The notes: generated by a model from the sequence alone, not told the origin. A stretch of DNA of 64,000 nt from Roseibaca calidilacus (GCF_001517585.1 NZ_FBYC01000001.1:434001-498000); one strand, 5' to 3'; counted from the stretch's first letter, positions 53,106-61,619 are shown. Program-made: numbers and translations.

Positions 53106-54263
53106 ATGACCATCGTTCCGGTAACCTCGGGCGACCTTGACGCCGCTGAAGTGTCATGGTTCGCGGCGCTGTGTTCGGATGACTACCGCTTTCTGGGTGT
53201 GCCCGAAGGCGACCTGCGCTCTAGCTGGGCGCATTGCAGTGATATCGTGAAATCTGCCGAAGCGCAGGGGTTTCGCAATATCCTGTGCCCATCCAGCTAC
53301 CAAGTGGGGCAGGACACGCTGAGTTTTGTCGCCGCCGCGTCGCAGGTCACCGACCGCATAAACATGCTGGCCGCCATTCGATGTGGCGAAATGCAGCCGA
53401 TCATGTTGGCGCGCACCGTGGCCACGTTGGACCATATGCTGAAGGGGCGGTTGACGCTAAATGTGATATCGTCGGACTTCCCCGGAGAGGTGGCCGACAG
53501 CGCCTATCGCTACAAGCGCAGTCATGAAGTGGTGCAAATTCTGCGTCAGGCGTGGGAGCGCGACGAGATCAACCACGAGGGCGAGGTCTACCAGTTCAAA
53601 GGTGTGCCGACTGCGCCCGCCAAGCCTTACCAGCAAAACGGCGGCCCGCTTCTGTATTTCGGGGGCTATTCGCCCGCCGCGCTGGAGCTGTGCGCAGCGC
53701 AATGCGACGTCTACCTGATGTGGCCGGAAACAGAGGATCAGTTGGCAGAGCGTATGCGCGCTGTCCATGCCCGCGCCGAAGCGCATGGCCGAACCTTGGA
53801 TTACGGTCTGCGTGTGCATGTCATCGTGCGCGATACAGAGGCAGAGGCGCGCGACTACGCCGACCATCTGGTCAGCAAGCTGGATGATGAATATGGCCGC
53901 CTGATCCGCGAACGCGCGCATGACAGCGGCAGCCTTGGCGTGTCGCATCAGGCCCGCGCGCGCGAATTGGCCGACCAGTTCGGTTATACCGAACCCAACC
54001 TCTGGACAGGTGTGGGGCGCGCGCGTTCGGGGTGCGGGGCTGCGCTTGTTGGCAGCGCCGACCAAGTGCTAAGCAAGCTGGAGCGCTATCGGAAGATGGG
54101 GATTCGGGCTTTCATTTTCTCTGGCTACCCGCATCTGGACGAATGCCAGCATTTCGGGCGGCTGGTGATGCCGCATTTGAGCACCTGCTCATTGCCGCAA
54201 GAATATGGCCGCGTGCCAAGCGAAACACCGGCGACGCCTTTGGGCGTGGGGGGGCGCGTGTGA
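53106..54263 (+). CDS. smoC: SsuD-type FMNH2-dependent sulfonate monooxygenase, probable sulfoquinovose monooxygenase (SmoC-like)
   Basis: 385 aa from ATG 53106 (MTIVPVTSGDLDAAEV), RBS AAGGGAGGGAAGAC; the frame open upstream to 53016 is not family-like. Bacterial luciferase-like TIM barrel matching SsuD through 'QVTDRINMLAAIRCGEMQP', 'GGPLLYFGGYSPAALELCAAQ' and 'FIFSGYPHLDE'. Residues that bind sulfonate/FMN in E. coli SsuD (Arg226, His228, Arg297, Tyr331 as I remember them) fall at Arg236, His238, Arg307 and Tyr341, a constant shift of ten. With the AKR and sugar ABC genes, the best reading is oxidative desulfurisation of sulfoquinovose to 6-oxo-glucose and sulfite. Symbol from context. Stop overlaps the AKR start by one base. 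Confidence 0.8.
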   Translation: MTIVPVTSGDLDAAEVSWFAALCSDDYRFLGVPEGDLRSSWAHCSDIVKSAEAQGFRNILCPSSYQVGQDTLSFVAAASQVTDRINMLAAIRCGEMQPIMLARTVATLDHMLKGRLTLNVISSDFPGEVADSAYRYKRSHEVVQILRQAWERDEINHEGEVYQFKGVPTAPAKPYQQNGGPLLYFGGYSPAALELCAAQCDVYLMWPETEDQLAERMRAVHARAEAHGRTLDYGLRVHVIVRDTEAEARDYADHLVSKLDDEYGRLIRERAHDSGSLGVSHQARARELADQFGYTEPNLWTGVGRARSGCGAALVGSADQVLSKLERYRKMGIRAFIFSGYPHLDECQHFGRLVMPHLSTCSLPQEYGRVPSETPATPLGVGGRV

Positions 54264-55162
54264 TGGAACGGATTGACCTGACCGAGGGTCTGAGCCTGTC
54301 GCGCCTTGTCTATGGCATGTGGCGGCTGGGCGACGATTCCGACACCAGCCCTGCCCATGTGCAAGCCAAGGTAGAAGCGTGCTTGGCCCAAGGGGTCACC
54401 ACCATGGACCAAGCCGATATCTATGGCGATTATGGCGCAGAGGCGCTTTTGGGGGCCGCGTTCCGCGCAGCACCCGGCCTGCGTGACAAGGTGGAACTGG
54501 TCACGAAATGCGATATTGTGGCACCCGTGGGCAAATATGCCACGGCGCGGGTCAAGCATTATGACACGAGCGCCGCGCATATCCGCGCCTCGGTCGACGC
54601 GTCGCTGTCCAGTATGGCGACGGACCGCATTGACCTGTTGCTGATCCACCGGCCCGACCCGTTGATGGACCACTACGAAACCGGTGCCGCTTTGGATGCC
54701 TTGGTGGCAGAGGGAAAGGTGCGCGCCGTGGGCGTGTCGAATTTCCGGCCATGGGATTGGGATTTGCTGCAATCCGCGATGACCACGAAGCTGTGCACCA
54801 ATCAGGTTGAACTGAGCCTGCTGGCGCGCGACGCTTTCAACAATGGCGATCTGGCGCATCTGCAACGGTTGGGCGTGCCACCGATGGCGTGGTCGCCCTT
54901 GGCAGGGGGCGCGCTGTTCGGCGAAGGGGACGCCGCCATGCGCCTGCGCCCGCATTTGGAACGCCACGCGAAAGTGCAGGGCGTGGGCACAGACGCGGTT
55001 GCCGTGGCATGGCTGCTCGCCCATCCCGCGCGCATCTTGCCGGTGCTTGGAACGAACTCGCTGGAACGCATTGGGCGCATTGCAGATGCAGCGCGCGTCA
55101 CGCTCTCGCGCGAGGACTGGTTCGAGTTATGGACCGCAGCGGCCGGGCAAGAGGTGCCCTGA
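54263..55162 (+). CDS. smoB: Aldo-keto reductase, probable 6-oxo-glucose reductase (SmoB-like)
   Basis: 299 aa from ATG 54263 (TGATG overlap with the monooxygenase). YdhF-type AKR: 'LSRLVYGMWRLGDD', catalytic Asp and Tyr in 'TTMDQADIYGDYGAEALLG', Lys in 'VELVTKCDIVAP', His in 'IDLLLIHRPDPLMDHYETG', then 'VGVSNFRPWDWDLLQS', 'TNQVELSLLARDAF' and 'ILPVLGTNSLERIGRI'. In the sulfo-SMO pathway the AKR reduces the aldehyde left after desulfurisation to glucose using NAD(P)H. The immediate coupling to an SsuD homolog supports that; a general carbonyl reductase remains possible. Confidence 0.8.
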   Translation: MERIDLTEGLSLSRLVYGMWRLGDDSDTSPAHVQAKVEACLAQGVTTMDQADIYGDYGAEALLGAAFRAAPGLRDKVELVTKCDIVAPVGKYATARVKHYDTSAAHIRASVDASLSSMATDRIDLLLIHRPDPLMDHYETGAALDALVAEGKVRAVGVSNFRPWDWDLLQSAMTTKLCTNQVELSLLARDAFNNGDLAHLQRLGVPPMAWSPLAGGALFGEGDAAMRLRPHLERHAKVQGVGTDAVAVAWLLAHPARILPVLGTNSLERIGRIADAARVTLSREDWFELWTAAAGQEVP

Positions 55163-55198
55163 CGCCAAGGCCAGAGTTTCATCAAAGGGAGGAAAATG

Positions 55199-56458
55199 AT
55201 GAAAACGACACTGACCACAACGGCCCTTGGGCTAATCTTGACGGCAGGTGCCGCCGGCGCGCAGGAACTGCGCTTCATGTGCTATCAGGACGGGACCGAA
55301 TGCACCGTTTGGGAGGGGCAATTCGACCGGTTCGAAGCCGAAAACCCCGGCATTACCGTTGTCGTGGATGAAGTGCCCTACCAATCGATTCTTGAATCTC
55401 TGCCAGTTCAGCTGGAAGTGGGCGAAGGCCCCGATCTGGCCCGCGTCACCGATTACGGCGGTCTGGCCCGCTACATGCTGGACGTGCGCCCCTATGTATC
55501 CGATCCCGACGCGATCGAGGCTCGCTATGGCCAGTCGCTGGAGTGGGCGCGCGTGGGCGACAACGCATCGGACGGTATCTACAACATTGTCGACCAGCTG
55601 ACCGCTACGGGTGGCTTCGCCAACAAGACGCTGTTCGACCAAGCGGGTGTCGAGATGCCGGGGCCGGGCGCGACCTTCGCGGAATGGGCCGAGGCTAGCC
55701 GCGCCGTGCGGGACGCCGTGGGCGTCGATTTCGCCATGGCCATTGACCGCACAGGCCACCGTTTTGCGGGTCCGGCCATGTCCTACGGGGCAGCGTTTTT
55801 TGATGACAACGGCGATCCCATTCTGGTCGATGACGGGTTCCGCACCTTTGCCGAACAGTTCGTCGCATGGCATGAAGACGGCACCTTGGCGCGCGATGTG
55901 TGGGCCGGGGCCGGGGGGGGCACCTATCAGGATGCCGCCGCAGAATTCATCAACGCGAATCTTGTGATGTATTATTCTGGCAGTTGGCAGATCGGGCGCT
56001 TTGGCCGCGACATTGGCGATGCGTTCGACTGGGTCGCCACGGGTGGCATTTGTGGGCCAGAGGCTTGCACCGGTATGCCGGGCGGCGCCGGGATTGTGGG
56101 CTTCAAGCAGACCGAACACCCCGAAGCCGTCGGTAAGCTGATTGAATTCATCGCGCAAGACGACGTGCAGGCCGCTGTGCTGGCGCAGACCCGCAACATT
56201 CCGGCCAATGCCGTGCTGCAAGAAGAGGGCATCGAATATCAGGATGTCAGCGACGATGTGAAAGCGGCCCTGACCATATTTGCCGGGTCCATCCCGACCT
56301 TTGCCGACACTGCCTACCAGTTGCAGGGATATGCCAATAACCGTGCAATCTTTACCGCAACGCCAGCGCGGATCACGCAGGCGATCGTGGGCGAACTGAC
56401 GCTGGATGAGGCGTTGGACCGTCTGGATGCTGATATCGCCGAGGCGATTGCCCAGTAA
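55199..56458 (+). CDS. Sugar-type ABC transporter periplasmic binding protein (SmoF-like)
   Basis: 419 aa from the second of two tandem ATGs (55196, 55199); GGGAGGA spacing favours 55199. Signal peptide 'KTTLTTTALGLILTAGAAGA' ends before QELRFMCYQDG. Cluster B / UgpB-MalE type: 'WEGQFDRFEAENPGITVVVDEVPYQS' in part, 'GEGPDLARVTDYGGLARYML', 'NANLVMYYSGSWQIGRFGRD' and 'GMPGGAGIVGFKQTEHPEAV'. It would capture the cluster's substrate, predicted to be sulfoquinovosyl glycerol or sulfoquinovose. Followed by a 12-bp hairpin that may protect its mRNA. Confidence 0.85.
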   Translation: MKTTLTTTALGLILTAGAAGAQELRFMCYQDGTECTVWEGQFDRFEAENPGITVVVDEVPYQSILESLPVQLEVGEGPDLARVTDYGGLARYMLDVRPYVSDPDAIEARYGQSLEWARVGDNASDGIYNIVDQLTATGGFANKTLFDQAGVEMPGPGATFAEWAEASRAVRDAVGVDFAMAIDRTGHRFAGPAMSYGAAFFDDNGDPILVDDGFRTFAEQFVAWHEDGTLARDVWAGAGGGTYQDAAAEFINANLVMYYSGSWQIGRFGRDIGDAFDWVATGGICGPEACTGMPGGAGIVGFKQTEHPEAVGKLIEFIAQDDVQAAVLAQTRNIPANAVLQEEGIEYQDVSDDVKAALTIFAGSIPTFADTAYQLQGYANNRAIFTATPARITQAIVGELTLDEALDRLDADIAEAIAQ

Positions 56459-56482
56459 CGACGTTAGGGTGTCCTCCCGACG

Positions 56483-56516
56483 GACCGGCCTGCCAGCTTG
56501 TGCAGGCAGGCCGGTC
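56483..56516 (+). repeat. 12-bp hairpin between the binding protein and first permease genes
   Basis: GACCGGCCTGCC, 10-base loop, GGCAGGCCGGTC: perfect stem, no T tract. A placement typical of an mRNA 3' stabiliser or attenuator favouring the binding protein. Confidence 0.75.
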
Positions 56517-56543
56517 TCTCGTTCGCACAGGAAGGGACGCAAG

Positions 56544-57530
56544 ATGCTGAAATCATTTGCCACCCAAGCCTATGACGGTGCGTTCAACCTGTTTGAACGA
56601 CCGATGTTGGTGCTTCAAAAGCTGTTTGGACAAAGCCGCATCGCTTGGGTCTTCCTGTTGCCGAATCTGTTGATTTTCGGCCTGTTCACATTCTTGCCGA
56701 TTATCCTGAATTTCGTATTCGCCACCACCGGCGGCGACCGCATTCTGCTGGGCGACCGGCCCTTTGTGGGCACGGAACATTTCGCCAGCCTGCTGGATTG
56801 CGAAAGCTATTTTGACCCTAATTCCTGCCACCGCGACCTGTTCTGGCGCGCGGTCGGCAATACCGGCTGGTTCGTGCTGATGCAGGTCGGGTTCATGGTT
56901 CTGTTTTCGCTGATTACGGCGCTGATCCTGAACCGTGACATCGTGCTGCGCGGCTTCTTCCGCGCGGTGTTCTTCTACCCGGTGCTGCTGTCGCCCGTGG
57001 TTGTGGCGCTGATCTGGAAATGGATCTTGCAGCGCAATGGTGTGCTGAACGCGGGGCTAGAGGGGACAGGCTTTGGCACCGTCAACTGGCTGCTGGAAGC
57101 TGACTGGGCATTCTTCTGGGTCGTGTTTGTGTCGATCTGGTGTAATATGGGGTTCTATGTGCTGATCCTGCTGGCGGGTCTGCAATCCATCCCGTCGGAC
57201 GTATACGAGGCCGCCGAGATGGACGGCACCCCGCGCTGGCGACAGTTGCTGCGTATTACGCTGCCGCTCTTGATGCCCACGATGCTGGTGGTCATGGTCC
57301 TGTCGGTCATCCGCGCGGTGCAGGCATTCGACGAAATCTATGTGCTGACCGGCGGCGGGCCGGGCTCTGCCACGACGCTGCTGATCCAGTATATCTACGA
57401 TGTCGGCTTCTCGACCCGGCCACGGCTTTATGGGCTGGCGGCGGCGGCATCGCTTTTGATGGCGGGCGTGCTGTTCGTGCTGACGATGATGCAGCTTGCC
57501 GCCACGCGCAAACAATCGGGGGATAACTGA
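56544..57530 (+). CDS. Sugar-type ABC transporter permease 1 (SmoG-like)
   Basis: 328 aa from ATG 56544 with GGAAGGGACGCAAG upstream. MalF/UgpA-type permease with about six helices ('WVFLLPNLLIFGLFTFLPIIL', 'PVLLSPVVVALIWKWIL') and EAA loop 'VYEAAEMDGTPRWRQLLRITLPLLMP' near residue 220. Between the first two helices lies a periplasmic loop with two Cys (LLDCESYFDPNSCHRD). It pairs with the next gene. TGATG overlap of one base. Confidence 0.9.
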   Translation: MLKSFATQAYDGAFNLFERPMLVLQKLFGQSRIAWVFLLPNLLIFGLFTFLPIILNFVFATTGGDRILLGDRPFVGTEHFASLLDCESYFDPNSCHRDLFWRAVGNTGWFVLMQVGFMVLFSLITALILNRDIVLRGFFRAVFFYPVLLSPVVVALIWKWILQRNGVLNAGLEGTGFGTVNWLLEADWAFFWVVFVSIWCNMGFYVLILLAGLQSIPSDVYEAAEMDGTPRWRQLLRITLPLLMPTMLVVMVLSVIRAVQAFDEIYVLTGGGPGSATTLLIQYIYDVGFSTRPRLYGLAAAASLLMAGVLFVLTMMQLAATRKQSGDN

Positions 57531-58573
57531 TGTTTGGCTGGCTATTAGGGCGGCGCGGGCGCCACGGGTTCGACCTGACAGATTGGATGGCCTTCGGCTT
57601 TCTGGGCCTTGGCGTGTTCCTGATGCTGGGGCCGGTGCTGTGGCTGGTGCTGTCCAGCTTCAAGACCGAAGCGGCGCTTCAGGAATACCCGCCCAAATTT
57701 CTGCCGCTCGCGCCAATAGAGCGGATGGTCGATGGCTATGACCAACCCTTGCAAATGTACACCGTCACGGCGGGCGAGCACGCGGGTCGGGAATTGGCGC
57801 AGGTGCGCCGTATCGGTTTGAACGCGCAGATGGTGGACCCCGCCAACCCGTCCGAGCGGCTGAACGTGGCCATCAGCGACCGCGAACCCTTGCGCGAATT
57901 CGGCATCGCGACCGAAAACTACACCGGCGTGTTCGAGCGTTTCAATTTCATGCTGTATTTCTGGAATTCCACCTTCATTACGGTGATAGCCACCGTGCTG
58001 ACAGTGCTGTTCAATTCCATGGCTGCCTTTGCGCTGGCGAAATACAAGTTCACCGGGCGTAACGCGGTCTTCGTGCTGATTATCGCGACGCTGATGATAC
58101 CGCCGACGATCACGCTGGTGCCGCTGTTTCTGGTCATCAGCGAGATGGGCATGGTTAATAGTCACTGGGGCGTGATCTGGCCCGCGATTGCCACGCCCAC
58201 GGGCGTATTCCTGCTGCGCCAATATATGCTGACAATCCCGGATGACCTGCTGGACGCCGCGCGCATGGACAATGCCAGTGAGTGGAAGGTCTACTGGAAG
58301 ATCGTGCTGCCCTTGTCGGCACCCGCGCTGGCGGTGCTGGTGATATTCTCTGTCATGTGGCGCTGGAACGAATTCCTGTGGCCCTTGATCGTGCTAACCC
58401 GGTCGGAGGTGTTTACGCTGCAACTGGCGCTGAACAGCTTTCAAGGCGAATTGCAGACAAGTTGGTCTAGCCTGCTGGCCATGACGGTGCTGACGTTGTT
58501 GCCCATCACCATCGTGTTTGCCTTTTTGCAAAAATACATCACGCAGGGCATTGCCCAATCTGGCGTTAAATGA
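57530..58573 (+). CDS. Sugar-type ABC transporter permease 2 (SmoH-like), with a large periplasmic insertion
   Basis: 347 aa. MalG/UgpE-type permease: helix 1 'AFGFLGLGVFLMLGPVLWLVLSSF', then a soluble segment of about 90 residues (around 40-130, 'YTVTAGEHAGRELAQVRRIG' and 'DREPLREFGIATENYTGVF'), then five helices and EAA loop 'LLDAARMDNASEWKVYWKIVLPLSAPALA' in part. Ordinary members are about 275-300 aa, so the insertion is notable and may contact the binding protein. 103 bases precede the ATPase gene, filled by a repeat element. Confidence 0.9.
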   Translation: MFGWLLGRRGRHGFDLTDWMAFGFLGLGVFLMLGPVLWLVLSSFKTEAALQEYPPKFLPLAPIERMVDGYDQPLQMYTVTAGEHAGRELAQVRRIGLNAQMVDPANPSERLNVAISDREPLREFGIATENYTGVFERFNFMLYFWNSTFITVIATVLTVLFNSMAAFALAKYKFTGRNAVFVLIIATLMIPPTITLVPLFLVISEMGMVNSHWGVIWPAIATPTGVFLLRQYMLTIPDDLLDAARMDNASEWKVYWKIVLPLSAPALAVLVIFSVMWRWNEFLWPLIVLTRSEVFTLQLALNSFQGELQTSWSSLLAMTVLTLLPITIVFAFLQKYITQGIAQSGVK

Positions 58574-58600
58574 GCGCCTGCGGCGCATTGCTTTTGGTGG

Positions 58601-58661
58601 GGGGGCTTTGCCCCCGTCGCGCTAGGGCGCGACTCCCCCAGGATATTTGGGGCAAGGATGA
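58601..58661 (-). repeat. Intergenic repeat element, copy 2, inverted (permease - ATPase)
   Basis: On the minus strand it reads TCATCCTTGC-CCC-AAATATCCTGGGG (58661-58636), then a 7-bp hairpin GTCGCGC/GCGCGAC (58616-58633), then the GGGGCAAAGCCCC hairpin (58601-58615). The outer parts match copy 1 at 18908-18950; the inner hairpin is an extra insertion. Confidence 0.8.
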
Positions 58662-58676
58662 AGGGGAGGAGGGCAT

Positions 58677-59786
58677 ATGGCGGGACTGTCGCTGAAAGGC
58701 ATCGTCAAGGATTATGGTGCTGTGCGCGTGATCCATGGGGTGGATCTGGAGATCACGGATGGCGAGTTCTGCGTATTCGTCGGCCCCTCGGGTTGTGGGA
58801 AATCGACGCTGTTGCGGATGATCGCGGGGCTGGAGGATATCACCGGCGGTGACCTGCTGATCGGCGGCGACCGTGTGAATGACCAACGCGCCAGCGAGCG
58901 TGGGCTGGCCATGGTGTTCCAGACCTATGCGCTTTACCCGCATATGAGCGTGCGGGCGAATCTGGCCTTTGGGTTGGAGAATATTCGCATGGCCCGTGCC
59001 GAGATCGACGCCCGCGTCAGCGAGGCCGCGCGGATGTTGCAACTAGAGCCTTATCTGGACCGCAAGCCCAAGGCGCTGTCCGGCGGGCAGCGGCAGCGCG
59101 TGGCCATCGGGCGCGCCGTGGTGCGCGAGCCCAAGGTGTTCTTGTTCGACGAACCCCTGTCCAACCTTGACGCCGAATTGCGCGTGACCATGCGGGGCGA
59201 GATCGCAGCTTTGCATAGGCGCATTGGCAATACGATGATTTACGTCACCCACGATCAGGTTGAGGCGATGACCATGGCCGACCGCATCGTCGTGTTGCGC
59301 GACGGGCGGATCGAGCAACAGGGCGCGCCGATCGAACTGTATAACCGGCCCGCCAACAAGTTCGTGGCAGGGTTCATCGGGTCGCCCCGAATGAATTTCA
59401 TCGCCTGCGAGGTGATTGAAGGCGACGGCAACGGCGTGCGTTTGCGCGACCCGTCTGGGCGGGCCTTGCGCGCGGATGTCGACGGGCGCGGGCTGAACCC
59501 CGGCAACAAGGTCGATCTTGGGGTGCGGCCCGAACATCTGCGCCCGGTGGCGGATGGGGAGAATGGCATCACCGCGACGGTTGAGAATATCGAGCAGTTG
59601 GGCGGTGAGAGCTACCTGTATTGCCGCGGCCCGGATGGCGTGGATGTGACCGTCCATATGTCGGGCCAAACCGGGCTTGCCCGTGGTGCAGAGATTGTCT
59701 TGGGGGTGCAGCCCGACCTATGCCATGTGTTCCGCGCCGAGGGGGCCGCGCAACCGCGCCTGCGCCTTGGCGAGGCCGTGGGCTGA
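58677..59786 (+). CDS. Sugar-type ABC transporter ATP-binding protein (UgpC/MalK type, SmoE-like)
   Basis: 369 aa. Walker A '[21 protein letters not shown]', Q-loop '[14 protein letters not shown]', signature '[20 protein letters not shown]', Walker B '[16 protein letters not shown]' and H-loop '[17 protein letters not shown]'. C-terminal TOBE/MalK regulatory domain about residues 235-360 with '[11 protein letters not shown]'. It powers the two permeases. RBS GGGGAGGAGGGCAT follows the repeat element. The GntR gene begins 5 bases after its stop. Confidence 0.95.
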   Translation: MAGLSLKGIVKDYGAVRVIHGVDLEITDGEFCVFVGPSGCGKSTLLRMIAGLEDITGGDLLIGGDRVNDQRASERGLAMVFQTYALYPHMSVRANLAFGLENIRMARAEIDARVSEAARMLQLEPYLDRKPKALSGGQRQRVAIGRAVVREPKVFLFDEPLSNLDAELRVTMRGEIAALHRRIGNTMIYVTHDQVEAMTMADRIVVLRDGRIEQQGAPIELYNRPANKFVAGFIGSPRMNFIACEVIEGDGNGVRLRDPSGRALRADVDGRGLNPGNKVDLGVRPEHLRPVADGENGITATVENIEQLGGESYLYCRGPDGVDVTVHMSGQTGLARGAEIVLGVQPDLCHVFRAEGAAQPRLRLGEAVG

Positions 59787-59791
59787 GCGCC

Positions 59792-60499
59792 ATGGACGAC
59801 GCGCCGAGCGGGGCATTGCCGCGCTACCAGCAGATCAGCGAGTTGTTGATCCGGGACATCGCCGCCGGGCGGCTGATGGATGGCGCTCGGCTTGCGCCAG
59901 AGCGCGAGATGGCCGCCGATCTGGGTGTTGCCGTGGGCACGTTGCGCAAGGCGTTGCAGGATTTGGCTGAAAAGGGCCTGCTGGAACGTGTGCAGGGATC
60001 GGGCAATTACATCCGGGCGCAGCCTGAGGTTGCCAGCATTTACGCGCTGTTCCGGTTGGAACTGGTCGCAGGCGGGGGCCTGCCATCGGCCGAAGTGCTA
60101 GAGGTGACGCGTTGTGCCAAACCAGCGCATTTGCCGGAATTTGGCAGCGGGGCAGAGGCCCATCGCATTCGCCGTTTGCGGCTGCTCTCTGGCCAACCTG
60201 CGGCAGTGGAAGAAATCTGGTTGGATGCGGCCTATGCGCCCGAATTGCGGGCCGATGAGCTGTCGCAATCGCTGTATTTGCATTACCGCACCCGTCTTGG
60301 TCTGTGGATTGCCCGCGCCGAAGACCGGATTGGCACCGGGACGGTGCCCAAATTCGCGCCGGCGCGTTTCGGGCTGCGCCCCGGCGCGGTGGCCGGGCAT
60401 ATTCAGCGTATCAGTTGGAGCCAAGACAACCGGCGCGCGGAAGTGTCGGAAACCTGGTTTGACCCGAATGTGGCGCGATATGTGTCGCGCCTGAAATAA
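59792..60499 (+). CDS. GntR/HutC family transcriptional regulator (UTRA domain)
   Basis: 235 aa. Winged HTH at about residues 10-75: 'LPRYQQISELLIRDIAAGRL', 'LAPEREMAADLGVAVGTLRKALQDLAEKGLLERVQGSGNYI' in part. The C-terminal UTRA domain (about 95-230) includes 'EEIWLDAAYAPELRADELSQSLYLHY'. HutC regulators bind sugars or small acids and usually repress their own cluster. Embedded between the ATPase and the Gfo/Idh gene (gaps 5 and 10 bases), so it very likely controls this cluster; ligand predicted to be sulfoquinovose or an intermediate. Confidence 0.92.
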   Translation: MDDAPSGALPRYQQISELLIRDIAAGRLMDGARLAPEREMAADLGVAVGTLRKALQDLAEKGLLERVQGSGNYIRAQPEVASIYALFRLELVAGGGLPSAEVLEVTRCAKPAHLPEFGSGAEAHRIRRLRLLSGQPAAVEEIWLDAAYAPELRADELSQSLYLHYRTRLGLWIARAEDRIGTGTVPKFAPARFGLRPGAVAGHIQRISWSQDNRRAEVSETWFDPNVARYVSRLK

Positions 60500-60509
60500 G
60501 GAAACGGAC

Positions 60510-61619
60510 ATGAGCAAGGCTATTTGTTACGGCATGATCGGCTGTGGCATGATGGGGCAGGAACACCTGCGCAATATCGCGCTGATGGATGGTGCCCGCG
60601 TTGGCGCAATTTTTGAGCCGGATGGCGGGATGCGGGCGCAGGCCGCACGGCTTGCCCCCGAAGCGCGGTTCGTGGACAGCGTGGAAGCGTTGCTGGCGGC
60701 CCAAGATGTCGAGGCGCTGGTCATCACCAGCCCCAACCACATGCATTTGCCGCAACTGGAGCAGATTGCCCGGACCCAGCCGCGCCCGGTTCTGGTGGAA
60801 AAGCCGCTTTTCACGGATGCTGCCGATCTGGACCGCGTGCGCGGTCTGGCGCTGGGGGCACCGCTCTGGGTGGCGATGGAATATCGCTACATGCCCCCCG
60901 TTGCGGCCTTGATAGAGGCCGCGGACCGGGCGACCGGTGGCATCCGGATGCTGACCATCCGCGAACATCGGTTTCCGTTCCTGCCCAAGGTTGGCGACTG
61001 GAACCGCTTCAACGCGCAGACCGGCGGAACGCTGGTCGAGAAATGCTGTCATTTCTTAGACCTGATGCGCCATATCCTGCGTGATGACCCGGTGCGGATC
61101 ATGGCGTCGGGTGGTCAGGATGTGAACCATCTAGAGGAGAGCTACGCAGGGCAGACACCCGACATCTGGGACAATGCCTATGTGATCGTCGATTTCAAAG
61201 GCGGCGCACGGGCCATGCTGGAACTGTGTATGTTTGCCGAGGGTGCGCGCTATCAAGAAGAGATTTCCGCCATTGGACCGATGGGCAAGATCGAATGCCT
61301 TGTGCCCGGGCCGGGGCGGTTCTGGCCCGCGCATCTGGGCGAGCCGCCGGTGCCGCAATTGATCGAGAGCCCGCGCAATCCAAAAGGCCCCCGCGCCATA
61401 GAGATCCCGGTAGATCCCGCGCTTCTGGCCGCTGGCGACCATAATGGGTCAACTTTTTACCAACATGCGCGATTTGCTGCTGCGGTGCGCGGGCAAGCTT
61501 CGGTCGAGGTCACGATGGAAGATGGCATCTGGGCCGTGCTAATGGGGCTTGCGGCGCAGGAATCCGCCCGCACGGGGCGCGCCATGGCAATATCCGAGCG
61601 CGGCTTCACGCCGATCTGA
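60510..61619 (+). CDS. Gfo/Idh/MocA family protein, candidate NAD+-dependent sulfoquinovosidase (GH188-like)
   Basis: 369 aa. N-terminal Rossmann domain with 'YGMIGCGMMGQEHLRNIAL', 'ALVITSPNHMHLPQLEQIAR' and 'VLVEKPLFTDAADL'; the C-terminal alpha/beta domain has 'VAMEYRYMPPVAALIE', 'GTLVEKCCHFLDLMRHIL' and 'IWDNAYVIVDFKGGARAML'. It is intact in the EKP and 'KCCHFxDLxR' motifs of the superfamily. Roseobacter-clade sulfoquinovose clusters without a GH31 sulfoquinovosidase are reported to carry NAD+-dependent SQases of exactly this fold, acting by transient C3 oxidation. Here it closes such a cluster. A plain sugar or inositol dehydrogenase cannot be excluded from sequence alone. Confidence 0.72.
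   Translation: MSKAICYGMIGCGMMGQEHLRNIALMDGARVGAIFEPDGGMRAQAARLAPEARFVDSVEALLAAQDVEALVITSPNHMHLPQLEQIARTQPRPVLVEKPLFTDAADLDRVRGLALGAPLWVAMEYRYMPPVAALIEAADRATGGIRMLTIREHRFPFLPKVGDWNRFNAQTGGTLVEKCCHFLDLMRHILRDDPVRIMASGGQDVNHLEESYAGQTPDIWDNAYVIVDFKGGARAMLELCMFAEGARYQEEISAIGPMGKIECLVPGPGRFWPAHLGEPPVPQLIESPRNPKGPRAIEIPVDPALLAAGDHNGSTFYQHARFAAAVRGQASVEVTMEDGIWAVLMGLAAQESARTGRAMAISERGFTPI

Noticed and set aside
53106-58573. Taurine or alkanesulfonate (ssu/tau) operon
   Set aside because: The binding protein and permeases are of the sugar (UgpB/MalFG) type and the ATPase has a MalK C-terminal domain, unlike SsuABC/TauABC; an AKR is not part of those operons.
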